Made by a program: the position numbers and the translations under genes
Notes under the pieces: generated by a model
The model's input: only the letters and a program-made list of their open reading frames with translations
The model's database searches: none
What the model was told of the DNA's origin: nothing
Assembly: GCA_030830565.1 (NCBI GenBank)
Contig: JAURMR010000024.1
Location: 1-64,000 of the forward strand
Length of the DNA stretch: 64,000 nucleotides
Source: Acidimicrobiales bacterium
GTDB taxonomy: Bacteria > Actinomycetota > Acidimicrobiia > Acidimicrobiales > Acidimicrobilacustridaceae
Direction: 5' to 3'
Part shown: positions 8,126 to 16,244 of the stretch, piece after piece
Layout of the letters: every line of letters begins with the position of its first letter
Position numbering within the stretch: the stretch's first letter is position 1

Positions 8126-8791
8126 ATGACCGTGCCGAAGCGACGACGATCAGAACCCCAACGACTGAGGACCCCTTCGTTAGAGGTCACAACCTCGGTC
8201 GTCGAAGCTGCGCTCCGGATCATCGGAACCGACGGGGCCGAAGCAGTCACGGTCCGACGGCTTGCGAGCGAAGCGGGCGTCGCCCCCATGAGCATCTATA
8301 ACCATTTCGGGGATATGCACGGGGTGTTCGATGCCGTCTTCGAGCATGGGTTCACCGCTTTTGCCGACCGCCTGCACAATTCGGTCACTTCAGAAAATCC
8401 TGTCGTTGCTCTTTACGAGATGGGACACGCCTACCGCGCGTTCGCTCTCGAGAACCCCGATACCTACGCCGTCATGTTTCTCCGAGTTGTTCCTGGATTC
8501 GAGGCTTCAGATGAATCATTTCTTGCAGCAGCTCGATCATTCGATGAGTTGAGTTCGGTCGTGCGCCGAGCGATCGATACGCAACAATTCATCGATGGCG
8601 ATCCTGCGCTTCTCGCTCAGGAGATTTGGGCGACCTGTCATGGTGCAGTCGCGCTCGAACTCCTTGGCATCTCCGCATTCGCTGACGCCGACGAAACTTA
8701 CGCAGCAGTGCTCGTCACGATCCTGCGCGGCCTTCTAGTGGATCCAGAGGAATCTGCAACACTCGCCTCGCCCCAGGCTCGAGTTCGGTGA
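8126..8791 (+). CDS. TetR/AcrR-family transcriptional regulator
   Basis: The 221-residue protein has an N-terminal helix-turn-helix: ALRIIGTDGAEAVTVRRLASEAGVAPMSIYNHFGDMHGVFDAVF (about residues 28-75) is a textbook TetR recognition region. The C-terminal part is a WHG-like ligand-binding domain (HAYRAFALENPDTYAVMFL). The start is ATG 8126 or the TTG just before it at 8123; with TATAGT at 8112-8117 the transcript is probably leaderless. It probably represses the divergent MFS gene and itself. Its last 77 nt overlap the convergent cupin gene. Confidence 0.88.
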   Translation: MTVPKRRRSEPQRLRTPSLEVTTSVVEAALRIIGTDGAEAVTVRRLASEAGVAPMSIYNHFGDMHGVFDAVFEHGFTAFADRLHNSVTSENPVVALYEMGHAYRAFALENPDTYAVMFLRVVPGFEASDESFLAAARSFDELSSVVRRAIDTQQFIDGDPALLAQEIWATCHGAVALELLGISAFADADETYAAVLVTILRGLLVDPEESATLASPQARVR

Positions 8792-9119
8792 CATGACCTT
8801 TGCCATGTTCATCCTCCGCGAGAACAACTGATCCGGCTGGGAGCGTTCGAGTTTCACCATCACTTGCCGTGATCCGAACCCAGCCGTCAAGGAACACCAC
8901 AAACTGCCGGCGAGGCGCATTGTGCGGCGCTGGAACCTGATCGAGAGCCTGCACGGTCAGAAACTGCACACGGTCAATGTCCACGCTTGGCGACACCCAG
9001 AGCTCGGCCACGCCTCGTTCAGCCGGGTTCACCACCCGATCAAGGGTCACCTCTTCGAAATGGCTTTCCCCGTCGGCATCGGCCCAAATTCGCAAATAGT
9101 CCACAACTGAGAATGCCAT
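8715..9119 (-). CDS. Small cupin-domain protein
   Basis: The 134 residues form one cupin barrel. The second half shows APRRQFVVFLDGWVRITASDGETRTLPAGSVVLAEDEHGKGHVTE, with the glycine turns and PAGSVVL of cupin motif 2 spacing, but the metal-binding His pair of motif 1 is mostly replaced. It could be a sensor or a small isomerase; no substrate can be named. The ATG at 9119 follows GGTGGGG; a GTG two codons earlier is possible. The 3' end overlaps the convergent TetR gene by 77 nt. Confidence 0.65.
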   Translation of the reverse strand: MAFSVVDYLRIWADADGESHFEEVTLDRVVNPAERGVAELWVSPSVDIDRVQFLTVQALDQVPAPHNAPRRQFVVFLDGWVRITASDGETRTLPAGSVVLAEDEHGKGHVTELEPGARRVLQIPLDPLEGRAGS

Positions 9120-9224
9120 CCCCACCGCGCGACTGAGGCCATTCTTCCCGACATTGCATCCAGCGTTGCTCTACGTTTGCGGAAATCGCCGGGCAGATGG
9201 CGCAGAAATGGGGGAACGATTCCA

Positions 9225-9911
9225 ATGATCCATGCCGATTTCACCGAATTCAAAGAGACTGAAGGTCAAGACCCCTTCACGCTTCAGAACTCGAAACTGC
9301 TCAAAGTTCATCTGAAGTACGGACCAATCAAGGCGCAGGTCGGTTCGATGGTCGCCTATCAAGGCGATGCTCAGTTCACGCATGCCGGTTCGGGCGGCGC
9401 GGCCAACTGGCTTAAATCGAAAGCGACTGGTGAAGGAGTCGTCGCCATGGATGTCACCGGAAGCGGCGAAGTCTTTTTCGCCAACATGGCACAGGACATC
9501 AAGATTATGTATCTCGAAAACGACGCCATTTCCGTCAATGGCGCCAACGTTCTTGCCTACAGCGCGTCGGTGACAGCAGACATTCGCTCGATCGGAAATG
9601 CTGGTGCTTTTGCTGGCGGTTTGTACAACACCTATCTCTCCGGGACCGGTTACGTCGCGATCGTTGTTGATGGTCCACCGGTTGTTCTTGATATCGCATC
9701 TGCTCCGACCTTCGCCGACCCCCAAGCTGTGGTCATGTGGACCAAAGACGTTCAGATGAACCTCAAGAGCGACGTGAACTTCAAGTCGCTCATCGGTAAA
9801 GGATCGGGCGAAACGTTCCAGATGTCATTCAGCGGAACAGGCTGGGTGATGGTGCAACCTTCAGAGGGCGTGCCACAAGGTGGCGGCACAAAGGGCGGCA
9901 TCGGGTTCTGA
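9225..9911 (+). CDS. AIM24-family protein
   Basis: The 228-residue protein is built of beta-rich repeats typical of the AIM24/TIGR00266 family: NSKLLKVHLKYGPIKAQVGSMVAYQG near the start, DVTGSGEVFFANMAQDIKIMYLE in the middle, and GSGETFQMSFSGTGWVMVQPSE at the end. Family members fold as double-stranded beta-helix trimers; their biochemical role is not established in bacteria. The start at 9225 is chosen because GGGGGA precedes it by about 9 nt and family homology begins there. It is divergent from the cupin gene and monocistronic. Confidence 0.85.
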   Translation: MIHADFTEFKETEGQDPFTLQNSKLLKVHLKYGPIKAQVGSMVAYQGDAQFTHAGSGGAANWLKSKATGEGVVAMDVTGSGEVFFANMAQDIKIMYLENDAISVNGANVLAYSASVTADIRSIGNAGAFAGGLYNTYLSGTGYVAIVVDGPPVVLDIASAPTFADPQAVVMWTKDVQMNLKSDVNFKSLIGKGSGETFQMSFSGTGWVMVQPSEGVPQGGGTKGGIGF

Positions 9912-9922
9912 CGAACAAAGGA

Positions 9923-11212
9923 TCAGGCGAATCCAAGCCAACCTGCAACCGTCTGCACTAACACCACAGTCGCAAGAATCGCGATAACGACAACACAAAT
10001 CAGCGCAGCAACTTTGAACTTTGGTCCGTTCGCGGCGTTTCCAAGGACTGCTCGACGATTCGCCAAGATCAAGATGAAAATCAAGATGATTGGCGTAATC
10101 AAACCGTTGATCACCTGCATATTGATCAGCAGCGAAATCAGGTTTCCTGGAAGTAATGCGACCAACGCACCGATCACAATGAGAGCTGTGAAGAGTCCCA
10201 TGAAGAGCGGCGCTTCGCGGAAGGTCTTCGAGACAGAACGCTCGACACCAACCGCTTCGGCAACTGCATACGAAGTTGCCAGCGGGACGACTGCAGCAGC
10301 AAGAGCAGATGCTCCGAGCAGACCGATCCCAAAAAGAATTTCGGCTGCTGACCCAGCGACCGGCTCAAGGGCTTGCGCGGCCTCTTTTGCCGATTCCAGC
10401 GGACCAGTGCCGCCGATCGCTGCAGCAGTGGCGATGATGATCGCCATCGAAATGATGTTCGCGAACACCGCACCAGTAATGGTGTCGATGCGAACCATCC
10501 GGTAATCCTCGGGACCGCTTCCGCTGTCGGCCACCGCTGCCGCTTGGTACAGCTGCATATACGGCGTGATGGTTGTACCGATCAGAGCGACGACCAAGAA
10601 GAGGAACTCTTTGGTTCCGAGCATGTGGGGAATGAAGGTGTTGCTTGCAACCTCGCCCCAATCCGGCTTTCCCAGGATCGCCGCAATTGGATAGGTAATG
10701 AATGCGAGACCGAGAAGCAAAAAGACTCGCTCGGCATAGCGATAGTTGCCGAAAACAACGACCGCCCAAATCGCAACAGCTCCAATCGGGATCGAGATGT
10801 ACCGAGAGACCCCAAAGAGTTCGAATGCTGCGCCGATACCTGCAAATTCCGAAACAACAAGACCAAGGTTTGCGATGAGCAAACAAATGATTGCGAATGC
10901 TGATGCTCGGAGCGGGAATTGTTCGCGAATGAGCGACATCAGTCCTTCGCCGGTATGCGCACCGAGCCGAGCGGACATTTCTTGCACGATGACTAACGCC
11001 ACGGTGACCAGCAACATGACAAAGAGTGTTCGGTAGCCGAATTCTGAACCGGCCGACGCGTAGGTGGCGATACCGCCGGCATCGTTCCCGGCATTCGCTG
11101 CAATAAGCCCGGGACCGAGAACTGCGAGCCAAACCATCCAACGACGACGGCGCTTCGGCGCGGCAGAGCGCGCGCCTGAGGCCTTCGTGGATTCGTTGAT
11201 CGGATCGCTCAT
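9923..11212 (-). CDS. NRAMP (SLC11)-family divalent metal transporter, divergent NRMT-like subgroup
   Basis: A 429-residue protein with about 11 membrane helices and the NRAMP layout. Helix 1 carries GNDAGGIATYASAG, where classical NRAMP has DPGN: Asp44 is kept and the Asn ligand is replaced by Gly47. Helix 6 reads IGTTITPYMQ, where classical proteins have AxxMPH: the transition-metal-selecting Met is Thr216 and His is Tyr218. These changes are like those reported for NRAMP-related magnesium transporters, so Mg2+ or Mn2+ transport is likelier than iron (inference). It lies 11 nt downstream of a soluble MgtE-N/CBS protein, its probable regulatory partner, in one operon behind a leader peptide. 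Confidence 0.85.
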   Translation of the reverse strand: MSDPINESTKASGARSAAPKRRRRWMVWLAVLGPGLIAANAGNDAGGIATYASAGSEFGYRTLFVMLLVTVALVIVQEMSARLGAHTGEGLMSLIREQFPLRASAFAIICLLIANLGLVVSEFAGIGAAFELFGVSRYISIPIGAVAIWAVVVFGNYRYAERVFLLLGLAFITYPIAAILGKPDWGEVASNTFIPHMLGTKEFLFLVVALIGTTITPYMQLYQAAAVADSGSGPEDYRMVRIDTITGAVFANIISMAIIIATAAAIGGTGPLESAKEAAQALEPVAGSAAEILFGIGLLGASALAAAVVPLATSYAVAEAVGVERSVSKTFREAPLFMGLFTALIVIGALVALLPGNLISLLINMQVINGLITPIILIFILILANRRAVLGNAANGPKFKVAALICVVVIAILATVVLVQTVAGWLGFA

Positions 11213-11223
11213 GACAACTCAGT

Positions 11224-12558
11224 TCACGCGAGCAGTCGGGTAAATGGGCGGCGGTTCGATTCGTGATGCGGAATCAGTGCGTCCACAACATCGTCAGCAA
11301 GGATTCGACCGATCGGGCGACTTTGTTCGTCAACAACAACGATTGATGACCCGCGGTTTTCGACAAAAGATTCGATGACGTCTTCAATCGGCGCTTCGAC
11401 GGTGACCGTTACCGGCCAAGGTGAGCCAATGAGGGAACGAAGTGAGTCGTCGGGGCCTGCCATGAAGAGGTCGATCATCAAGATGTCGTCAAGCAAGGTT
11501 CCATCCGCATCAAGAACCAGAACCGATTCGAGACGAGCAATGTCTTCGGCTTCTTCAAGTCGTTGACGCGCATCAGCGACCGTTAAATCAGCATCGAAGG
11601 CAAACAAGGCAGTCGTCATGAGACCGCCCGCGGTTTCTTCGTCGTAGCCAACCAAACGAACCAGCACTTCAGCGTCTTCCTGGTCCATCACCGCAAGCAG
11701 TTCGTCACGAGTCTCGTCATCAAGATCACGCAGCGCCTCCGCCGCTTCATCGGGCTCCATTTCGGCGAGCAACGATGCAGCCTGCTCTGGATCTGCATCT
11801 CGAAGAAGAACCGAAAGTTCGTCCGGTTCCATTTCTTCAAGAGCGTCAGCAGCGGTTTCAGCATCAAGTGCAGCAAGGAGTTCCTGTCGCTGCGATCGAC
11901 CGAGTTCTTCAAGAAGGTCAGCGAGCTCACCAGGCCGGAGCCGGCGCAATTCACTGTTGGCCCGACTGAGGCGGACGGGCTCCCCCGGATCGGAAAAGGG
12001 CTGAATGGCGGCCCAGTCGATGACCCGATCGGGATGCGGGCGTACACGCCAACGCGCCGGACCAAGGCGACGCACCAATGTTGAAAATCCAACGTCTGCG
12101 CCCACCAATCGGTAGCCACCCCCAACACGTGCCAAGAACAGGTCAGCAGCACGAAACACACGAACGCCATCAACATCGACCATTTGATGGTCAATGACGT
12201 CGTCGACCAATTTCACTTCGTTGTCACGACGCGCGAATTCCCGGAGGTCAACCTTTGCGGATCGAAGCACAACGCGGCGCTGCTCAAGTTCGCCAATCTT
12301 GTCCGCCGACACCCAGGTGAGCTGACGGCCAACACGAACCACAAGACCGGTAAGGGGCGGATACGGCTCGCCTTCCCAACGCACAACAAGGTCAACGAGC
12401 CGTCCTACTTCGATCCCGGAGGAGTGCACAACCGGCGCGCCAGTGAGTCCCGACACAGAAAGTAGGGACTCGGCAACTGCCTCAAGGGCAAGAAGTCGTT
12501 TTGTTCGTTGCTTGCGACGCTGCGAAATGGCACGCGGGGCATTGAGTGTCTGTGGCAT
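11224..12558 (-). CDS. Soluble PRC-barrel / MgtE-N / CBS protein, probable Mg2+ sensor of the NRAMP-like transporter
   Basis: The 444 residues contain a PRC-barrel-like region (about 35-180), a superhelical MgtE N-terminal domain (about 210-315, repeated (M/A)xxDExAxxLxDL units such as LLAEMEPDEAAEALRDL) and a CBS pair (about 315-435, ending VENRGSSIVVVDEQSRPIGRI). In MgtE channels these cytosolic domains bind Mg2+ and gate the pore, but here no MgtE membrane domain follows. Instead the next gene in the operon is the NRAMP-like transporter. It probably senses cytosolic divalent metal and gates or stabilises that partner. ATG 12558 follows GGAG by 6 nt; this site can be masked by an upstream hairpin. 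Confidence 0.85.
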   Translation of the reverse strand: MPQTLNAPRAISQRRKQRTKRLLALEAVAESLLSVSGLTGAPVVHSSGIEVGRLVDLVVRWEGEPYPPLTGLVVRVGRQLTWVSADKIGELEQRRVVLRSAKVDLREFARRDNEVKLVDDVIDHQMVDVDGVRVFRAADLFLARVGGGYRLVGADVGFSTLVRRLGPARWRVRPHPDRVIDWAAIQPFSDPGEPVRLSRANSELRRLRPGELADLLEELGRSQRQELLAALDAETAADALEEMEPDELSVLLRDADPEQAASLLAEMEPDEAAEALRDLDDETRDELLAVMDQEDAEVLVRLVGYDEETAGGLMTTALFAFDADLTVADARQRLEEAEDIARLESVLVLDADGTLLDDILMIDLFMAGPDDSLRSLIGSPWPVTVTVEAPIEDVIESFVENRGSSIVVVDEQSRPIGRILADDVVDALIPHHESNRRPFTRLLA

Positions 12559-12560
12559 GA

Positions 12561-12614
12561 CGGACTCCGGAACTGGAAAACGGACGGACTACGCCCACTC
12601 CAACTCCCAGTCCG
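12561..12614 (-). promoter_or_regulatory. Candidate attenuator with competing hairpins before the MgtE-N/CBS gene
   Basis: In the minus-strand RNA, CGGACT (12609-12614) can pair with AGTCCG at 12585-12590 or with a second AGTCCG at 12561-12566 that overlaps the GGAG ribosome site of the downstream gene. The two pairings exclude each other. The first arm lies 16-21 nt past the stop of a leader peptide, so ribosome behaviour on the leader could decide which forms. Confidence 0.4.
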
Positions 12615-12629
12615 CGAGGTGCGTGACTC

Positions 12630-12695
12630 TTAGAGAGAAATAGAGAAGGCGACACACGACATGAAGCGCGTACTTGGGGGCTCGCTAGCTGGCAT
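12630..12695 (-). CDS. 21-residue leader peptide upstream of the metal-transport operon
   Basis: The small frame begins at ATG 12693-12695, 5 nt after GAGGAGGTGA (12701-12710), the strongest Shine-Dalgarno in the window. The peptide is MPASEPPSTRFMSCVAFSISL and ends at TAA (12630-12632), 71 nt before the MgtE-N/CBS start. The Pro- and acid-containing N-terminus recalls the Mg2+-responsive MgtL-type leaders, in which low Mg2+ destabilises the ribosome; the similarity is in composition only. It is followed by alternative hairpins. I infer a translation-coupled attenuator. Confidence 0.5.
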   Translation of the reverse strand: MPASEPPSTRFMSCVAFSISL

Positions 12696-12861
12696 GTGGG
12701 TCACCTCCTCGAGATTTCAACGAAATATCAATGCCGACATTGAGCCGACACGACGGCCTACTTTCTACCATCTGGGGCCTCGAAGTTCCCCATCCGATCG
12801 ACATGGCTCGGTGAATTCGCCCATTGTTCATGCGTGGTTCGCTGTCGGGCAGGATGGGGAG

Positions 12862-13689
12862 ATGGCGACTGCTCCAGTGATTCTGCTCCCCCCGTCGGAA
12901 GGAAAGGCCGAAGGGGGATCGGGTCCAAAACTCCGGATCGCCAACCTCTCGTTTCCGCAATTGGAAGACAACCGATCGACACTTCGCGCTGCGCTCGGTG
13001 CGGCGATGAAGGGCAAAGAGGCAGGACGAGCCAAGTTGCTCGGCGTGAAGGGAGTCGCGCTTGCTTCAGCAACTCGCGCAAATCTCGACGTGCTGGCGTC
13101 CCCAACGATGCCAGCGATCGAGCGTTACACCGGCGTGCTCTACGACGCGCTTGATGTGGCATCACTTTCGTCTCGTGATCGAAAGCGCCTGAATAAGCAG
13201 GTCTTGATCTTCAGCGGTCTCTGGGGGGTTGTGCGTCCCGACGACATGATCCCTGATTACAAATTGAAAATGGGTGCGACTCTCTCACCGGTTGGAAAGT
13301 TGTCAACCTGGTGGCGTGAGCCACTCACGGCTGCACTGACAGCAACCGTTAGCAATGGCGTTGTCTGGAACTTGCTACCAAAAGAGCACGACAACGCATG
13401 GGCGCCATTCGGCTCGAATCACGCGGCTGGTTCGCAACCAACTGCAGTGTTCTCTGTGAAGTTCCTCGACGAAGGCGATCCCGTCAAAGGAGAGCGCTCA
13501 TTCACGACGGTAAACCATTGGAACAAGTTGCTGAAAGGTGCTCTTGTCCGATTCATTCTCGAGACGGGCGCCGATGACCCCAGGGCGCTTGCGAAGTTCA
13601 AGCACCCAGAGGGCTACCGATACGACCGAACCCTGACGGAAACGTTTCCGACAGGGACAGTTGTGAGCATGGTGCGACCCGCGCGCTGA
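12862..13689 (+). CDS. yaaA: YaaA/UPF0246-family peroxide-stress protein
   Basis: The 275-residue protein begins MATAPVILLPPSEGKAEGG, the LLPPSEGK signature of the family, and contains the characteristic RYTGVLYDAL and ILSGLWGVVRPxDxIPDYKLxMG-type block (here FSGLWGVVRPDDMIPDYK). In E. coli YaaA lowers free iron during peroxide stress and has a DNA-binding helix-hairpin-helix-like fold. The in-frame extension back to 12661 is rejected because homology begins at 12862 and the upstream part crosses the opposite-strand leader. CAGGAT lies 6 nt before the ATG, so it may be leaderless. Confidence 0.88.
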   Translation: MATAPVILLPPSEGKAEGGSGPKLRIANLSFPQLEDNRSTLRAALGAAMKGKEAGRAKLLGVKGVALASATRANLDVLASPTMPAIERYTGVLYDALDVASLSSRDRKRLNKQVLIFSGLWGVVRPDDMIPDYKLKMGATLSPVGKLSTWWREPLTAALTATVSNGVVWNLLPKEHDNAWAPFGSNHAAGSQPTAVFSVKFLDEGDPVKGERSFTTVNHWNKLLKGALVRFILETGADDPRALAKFKHPEGYRYDRTLTETFPTGTVVSMVRPAR

Positions 13690-13710
13690 GTCGCAACACC
13701 GCTCCGGCCG

Positions 13711-13716
13711 TATCGT
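13711..13716 (+). promoter_or_regulatory. -10 box TATCGT of the copper ATPase gene
   Basis: TATCGT is followed by GGAGAT and then the ATG at 13723, giving the 6-nt spacing seen at many other genes in the window. GGAG may also serve as a weak ribosome site, but it is too close to the ATG. Confidence 0.45.
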
Positions 13717-13722
13717 GGAGAT

Positions 13723-16005
13723 ATGGCCCGATCCTCGAATGCCTCTCCACTTGAGCGCATTGATCTCCCCATCGAGGGGATGACTTGCGCGGCTTGCGCA
13801 ACGCGTATTGGTAAGGGTTTGAGCAAGATTGATGGCGTCACCCAAGCCGACGTCAATCTGGCAGCAGCGAGAGCCACCGTTCATTTCGATCCCACACTCA
13901 CGAGCCGACGCGAGTTCGCTGCGAAAATTGAGTCGCTCGGCTACCACGTTCCCGAAATTGATCGCCGAGACGAAGCCGAGGCGGAGTACGCCCACACTCT
14001 CGCCATCCGGCTAGTCGTTGCGGCAATTCTCACGGTGCCGACGGTGCTCATCTCGATGATTCCGGCGCTCATGTTCACCAACTGGCAATGGGCTGCGTTC
14101 GCACTCAGCACCCCGGTCGTCTTTTACTGCGGGTGGGGATTCCACCGTGCGGCTCTCGTGAACTTGCGCCACGGCACCGCCACGATGGACACGCTCGTTT
14201 CTATGGGAACCCTTGCAGCGTGGACATGGTCAACGGTTGCCCTGTTCTTCTTGAGCGCAGCAGATACATCTTCCGATTCCATGAGCGGTATGGCTGCCAT
14301 GTCGTCCAGCACCGACACCGCCCACGTGTATTTCGAAACCGCCGGGGTGATTATTTCCCTCATCCTCTTGGGGAAATGGTTTGAAGCCCGAGCACGTCGC
14401 CGTTCCGGAGACGCATTGCGCAAACTTGCCGAACTCGGTGTGAAAACCGCGCGACTCGAAGACGGCACCGAGATTCCTCTTGAAGAACTCGTTGTTGGCA
14501 TTCGATTCGTCGTTCGACCTGGCGAAAAGGTTGCAACTGACGGCGTCGTTGTTGATGGCCATTCGGCAATTGACATGTCGATGATTACCGGCGAACCCGT
14601 TCCTGTTGAAGTCGGCCCCGGCGACGATGTCGTAGGCGCAACGGTGAATGCGAATGGCCATCTCGTTGTTGAGGCAACTCGAATTGGCAATGACACTGCC
14701 CTTGCCCAGATCGTGCAGCTTGTAGAGGATGCCCAAGGCTCACGAGCTCCGATTCAACGCCTCGCCGATCGCGTTGCCGGCGTCTTTGTTCCGATCGTGT
14801 TCGGCATCGCCATCGCAACAATCATCGGGTGGACACTTACCGGCAACTCAGCGCAAGACACATTCTCTGCAGCTGTTGCCGTTCTGATCATCGCCTGCCC
14901 ATGTGCACTTGGTCTTGCAACGCCCACCGCAATCATGGTGGGTACGGGACGCGGCGCACAGTTGGGAATCATCATCAAGGGCGGCGAAGTCCTCGAACAA
15001 ACGAGACGCGTCGATGTTGCCGTTCTCGACAAAACTGGCACTCTCACCGAGGGCCATATGGAACTCGTCGATGTCGTAACGAGTTCTGACACCAATGCCG
15101 ATACTGCGCTGCGACTTGCCGCTGCGGTCGAAGCTCGTTCCGAGCACCCCATTGCAGCAGCAATCGTCGCCGGTGCAGATTCCCGCCGCCCAGGCGATGC
15201 ATCGGCCGCAACTGTGAACGAATTTGAGAACCTCCCAGGCCGCGGGGTTTGCGCAAAGGTCACAGCAGATTCAGGCCTCACCTGGAGCGTGGGTGTTGGC
15301 CGCCCGTCGCTCTTCTCCACCATCGACACCGATCTTGATCGTGCCCGAATCGACGCTGAAACCAAAGGGCGTACCGCAGTTCTCGCCGGCTGGGCTGATC
15401 ACGAAGGCGGACCGCTCAACGCCCACGCCGTACTTGTCGTTGCCGACCGACTCAAAGCGACGAGTCCTGAAGCCGTTGCCGATTTTCATTCACTCGGCCT
15501 TGAGGTTGTGCTTCTCACCGGCGATAACCGGCGCACTGCAGAAACGATCGGAGCCGAAGTTGGTGTCGACCGTGTCGTGGCGGAAGTTCTTCCGGCGGAC
15601 AAGGCTGCCGAAGTTCGTCGACTGCAGGAACTTGGCCACATGGTCGCAATGGTTGGCGACGGCATCAACGATGCGCCTGCACTCGCCCAAGCCGACCTAG
15701 GAATCGCGATTGGCTCTGGCACCGATGTCGCAATAGAAGCCAGCGACCTCACCATCGTGAGTGGCGACCTTCGTGCTGCCGCCGATGCAATCGCTCTTTC
15801 GCGGCGCACGCTCGCGACGATCAAAGGCAATCTGTTCTGGGCGTTCGCCTACAACGTTGCTGCCATTCCACTTGCCGCTTTCGGCGTGCTCAACCCGATG
15901 ATTGCTGCAGGCACGATGGGCTTCTCTTCAGTCTTTGTCGTTACGAATTCGCTTCGACTCCGTAGATTCAAAGGCGTTCGCCGCCACTCCCCTTCAAAGG
16001 ACTGA
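13723..16005 (+). CDS. copA: Cu+-exporting P1B-type ATPase
   Basis: The 760 residues show an N-terminal heavy-metal domain with GMTCAAC (Cys22, Cys25), an actuator TGEPVPVE, the intramembrane CPC motif (392-394), the phosphorylation site DKTGTLTEG (Asp436), HP in SEHPIAAAI and the hinge [16 protein letters not shown]. The last helices contain FAYN and [15 protein letters not shown], matching the YN and MxxSS copper ligands of the P1B-1 class. A Met/Ser/His-bearing periplasmic loop ([15 protein letters not shown]) fits copper or silver. It exports cytosolic Cu+. The copZ-like chaperone gene follows after 2 nt, forming an operon. No CsoR or CueR gene is adjacent. Confidence 0.95.
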   Translation: MARSSNASPLERIDLPIEGMTCAACATRIGKGLSKIDGVTQADVNLAAARATVHFDPTLTSRREFAAKIESLGYHVPEIDRRDEAEAEYAHTLAIRLVVAAILTVPTVLISMIPALMFTNWQWAAFALSTPVVFYCGWGFHRAALVNLRHGTATMDTLVSMGTLAAWTWSTVALFFLSAADTSSDSMSGMAAMSSSTDTAHVYFETAGVIISLILLGKWFEARARRRSGDALRKLAELGVKTARLEDGTEIPLEELVVGIRFVVRPGEKVATDGVVVDGHSAIDMSMITGEPVPVEVGPGDDVVGATVNANGHLVVEATRIGNDTALAQIVQLVEDAQGSRAPIQRLADRVAGVFVPIVFGIAIATIIGWTLTGNSAQDTFSAAVAVLIIACPCALGLATPTAIMVGTGRGAQLGIIIKGGEVLEQTRRVDVAVLDKTGTLTEGHMELVDVVTSSDTNADTALRLAAAVEARSEHPIAAAIVAGADSRRPGDASAATVNEFENLPGRGVCAKVTADSGLTWSVGVGRPSLFSTIDTDLDRARIDAETKGRTAVLAGWADHEGGPLNAHAVLVVADRLKATSPEAVADFHSLGLEVVLLTGDNRRTAETIGAEVGVDRVVAEVLPADKAAEVRRLQELGHMVAMVGDGINDAPALAQADLGIAIGSGTDVAIEASDLTIVSGDLRAAADAIALSRRTLATIKGNLFWAFAYNVAAIPLAAFGVLNPMIAAGTMGFSSVFVVTNSLRLRRFKGVRRHSPSKD

Positions 16006-16007
16006 TC

Positions 16008-16214
16008 ATGACGACTCGTACGTACTCCGTTCCCGGAATTTCCTGCGGCCACTGCAAGAGCGCGATCGAGGGAGAACTCACACCGCTTAACGGCGTCGAA
16101 AGTGCTCTTGTCGACATCGACGCAAAAACCGTCACCGTTGTTGGAGCGATTTCCGAGGCTGACGTTCGCGCTGCAGTTGATGAAGCTGGTTACGAAGTCG
16201 AGTCAGTGAACTAA
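16008..16214 (+). CDS. copZ: CopZ-like copper chaperone (single HMA domain)
   Basis: A 68-residue ferredoxin-like HMA domain, MTTRTYSVPGISCGHC, with the metal-binding CxxC at Cys13-Cys16 (GISCGHCKSAIE). The usual length for CopZ is about 68-70. It would hand Cu+ to the adjacent ATPase. The start lies 2 nt after the ATPase stop (TGATCATG), so translation is coupled. The CGHC spacer, with His, is common in actinobacterial CopZ. Confidence 0.92.
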   Translation: MTTRTYSVPGISCGHCKSAIEGELTPLNGVESALVDIDAKTVTVVGAISEADVRAAVDEAGYEVESVN

Positions 16215-16219
16215 GGACG

Positions 16220-16244
16220 TTCACTGCGGACATCAGCCAGTGAA
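16220..16244. terminator. Hairpin between convergent copZ and S53 peptidase genes
   Basis: TTCACTG (16220-16226) pairs with CAGTGAA (16238-16244), followed by TT on the plus strand. The stop codon and last codons of the S53 peptidase (16233 onward) lie inside the stem, as seen for sulP at 2763. It probably ends transcription in both directions. Confidence 0.45.

Noticed and set aside
12559-12861. M-box or ykoK Mg2+ riboswitch before the metal operon
   Set aside because: I could not find the conserved M-box core; the leader peptide with alternative hairpins explains the region better.
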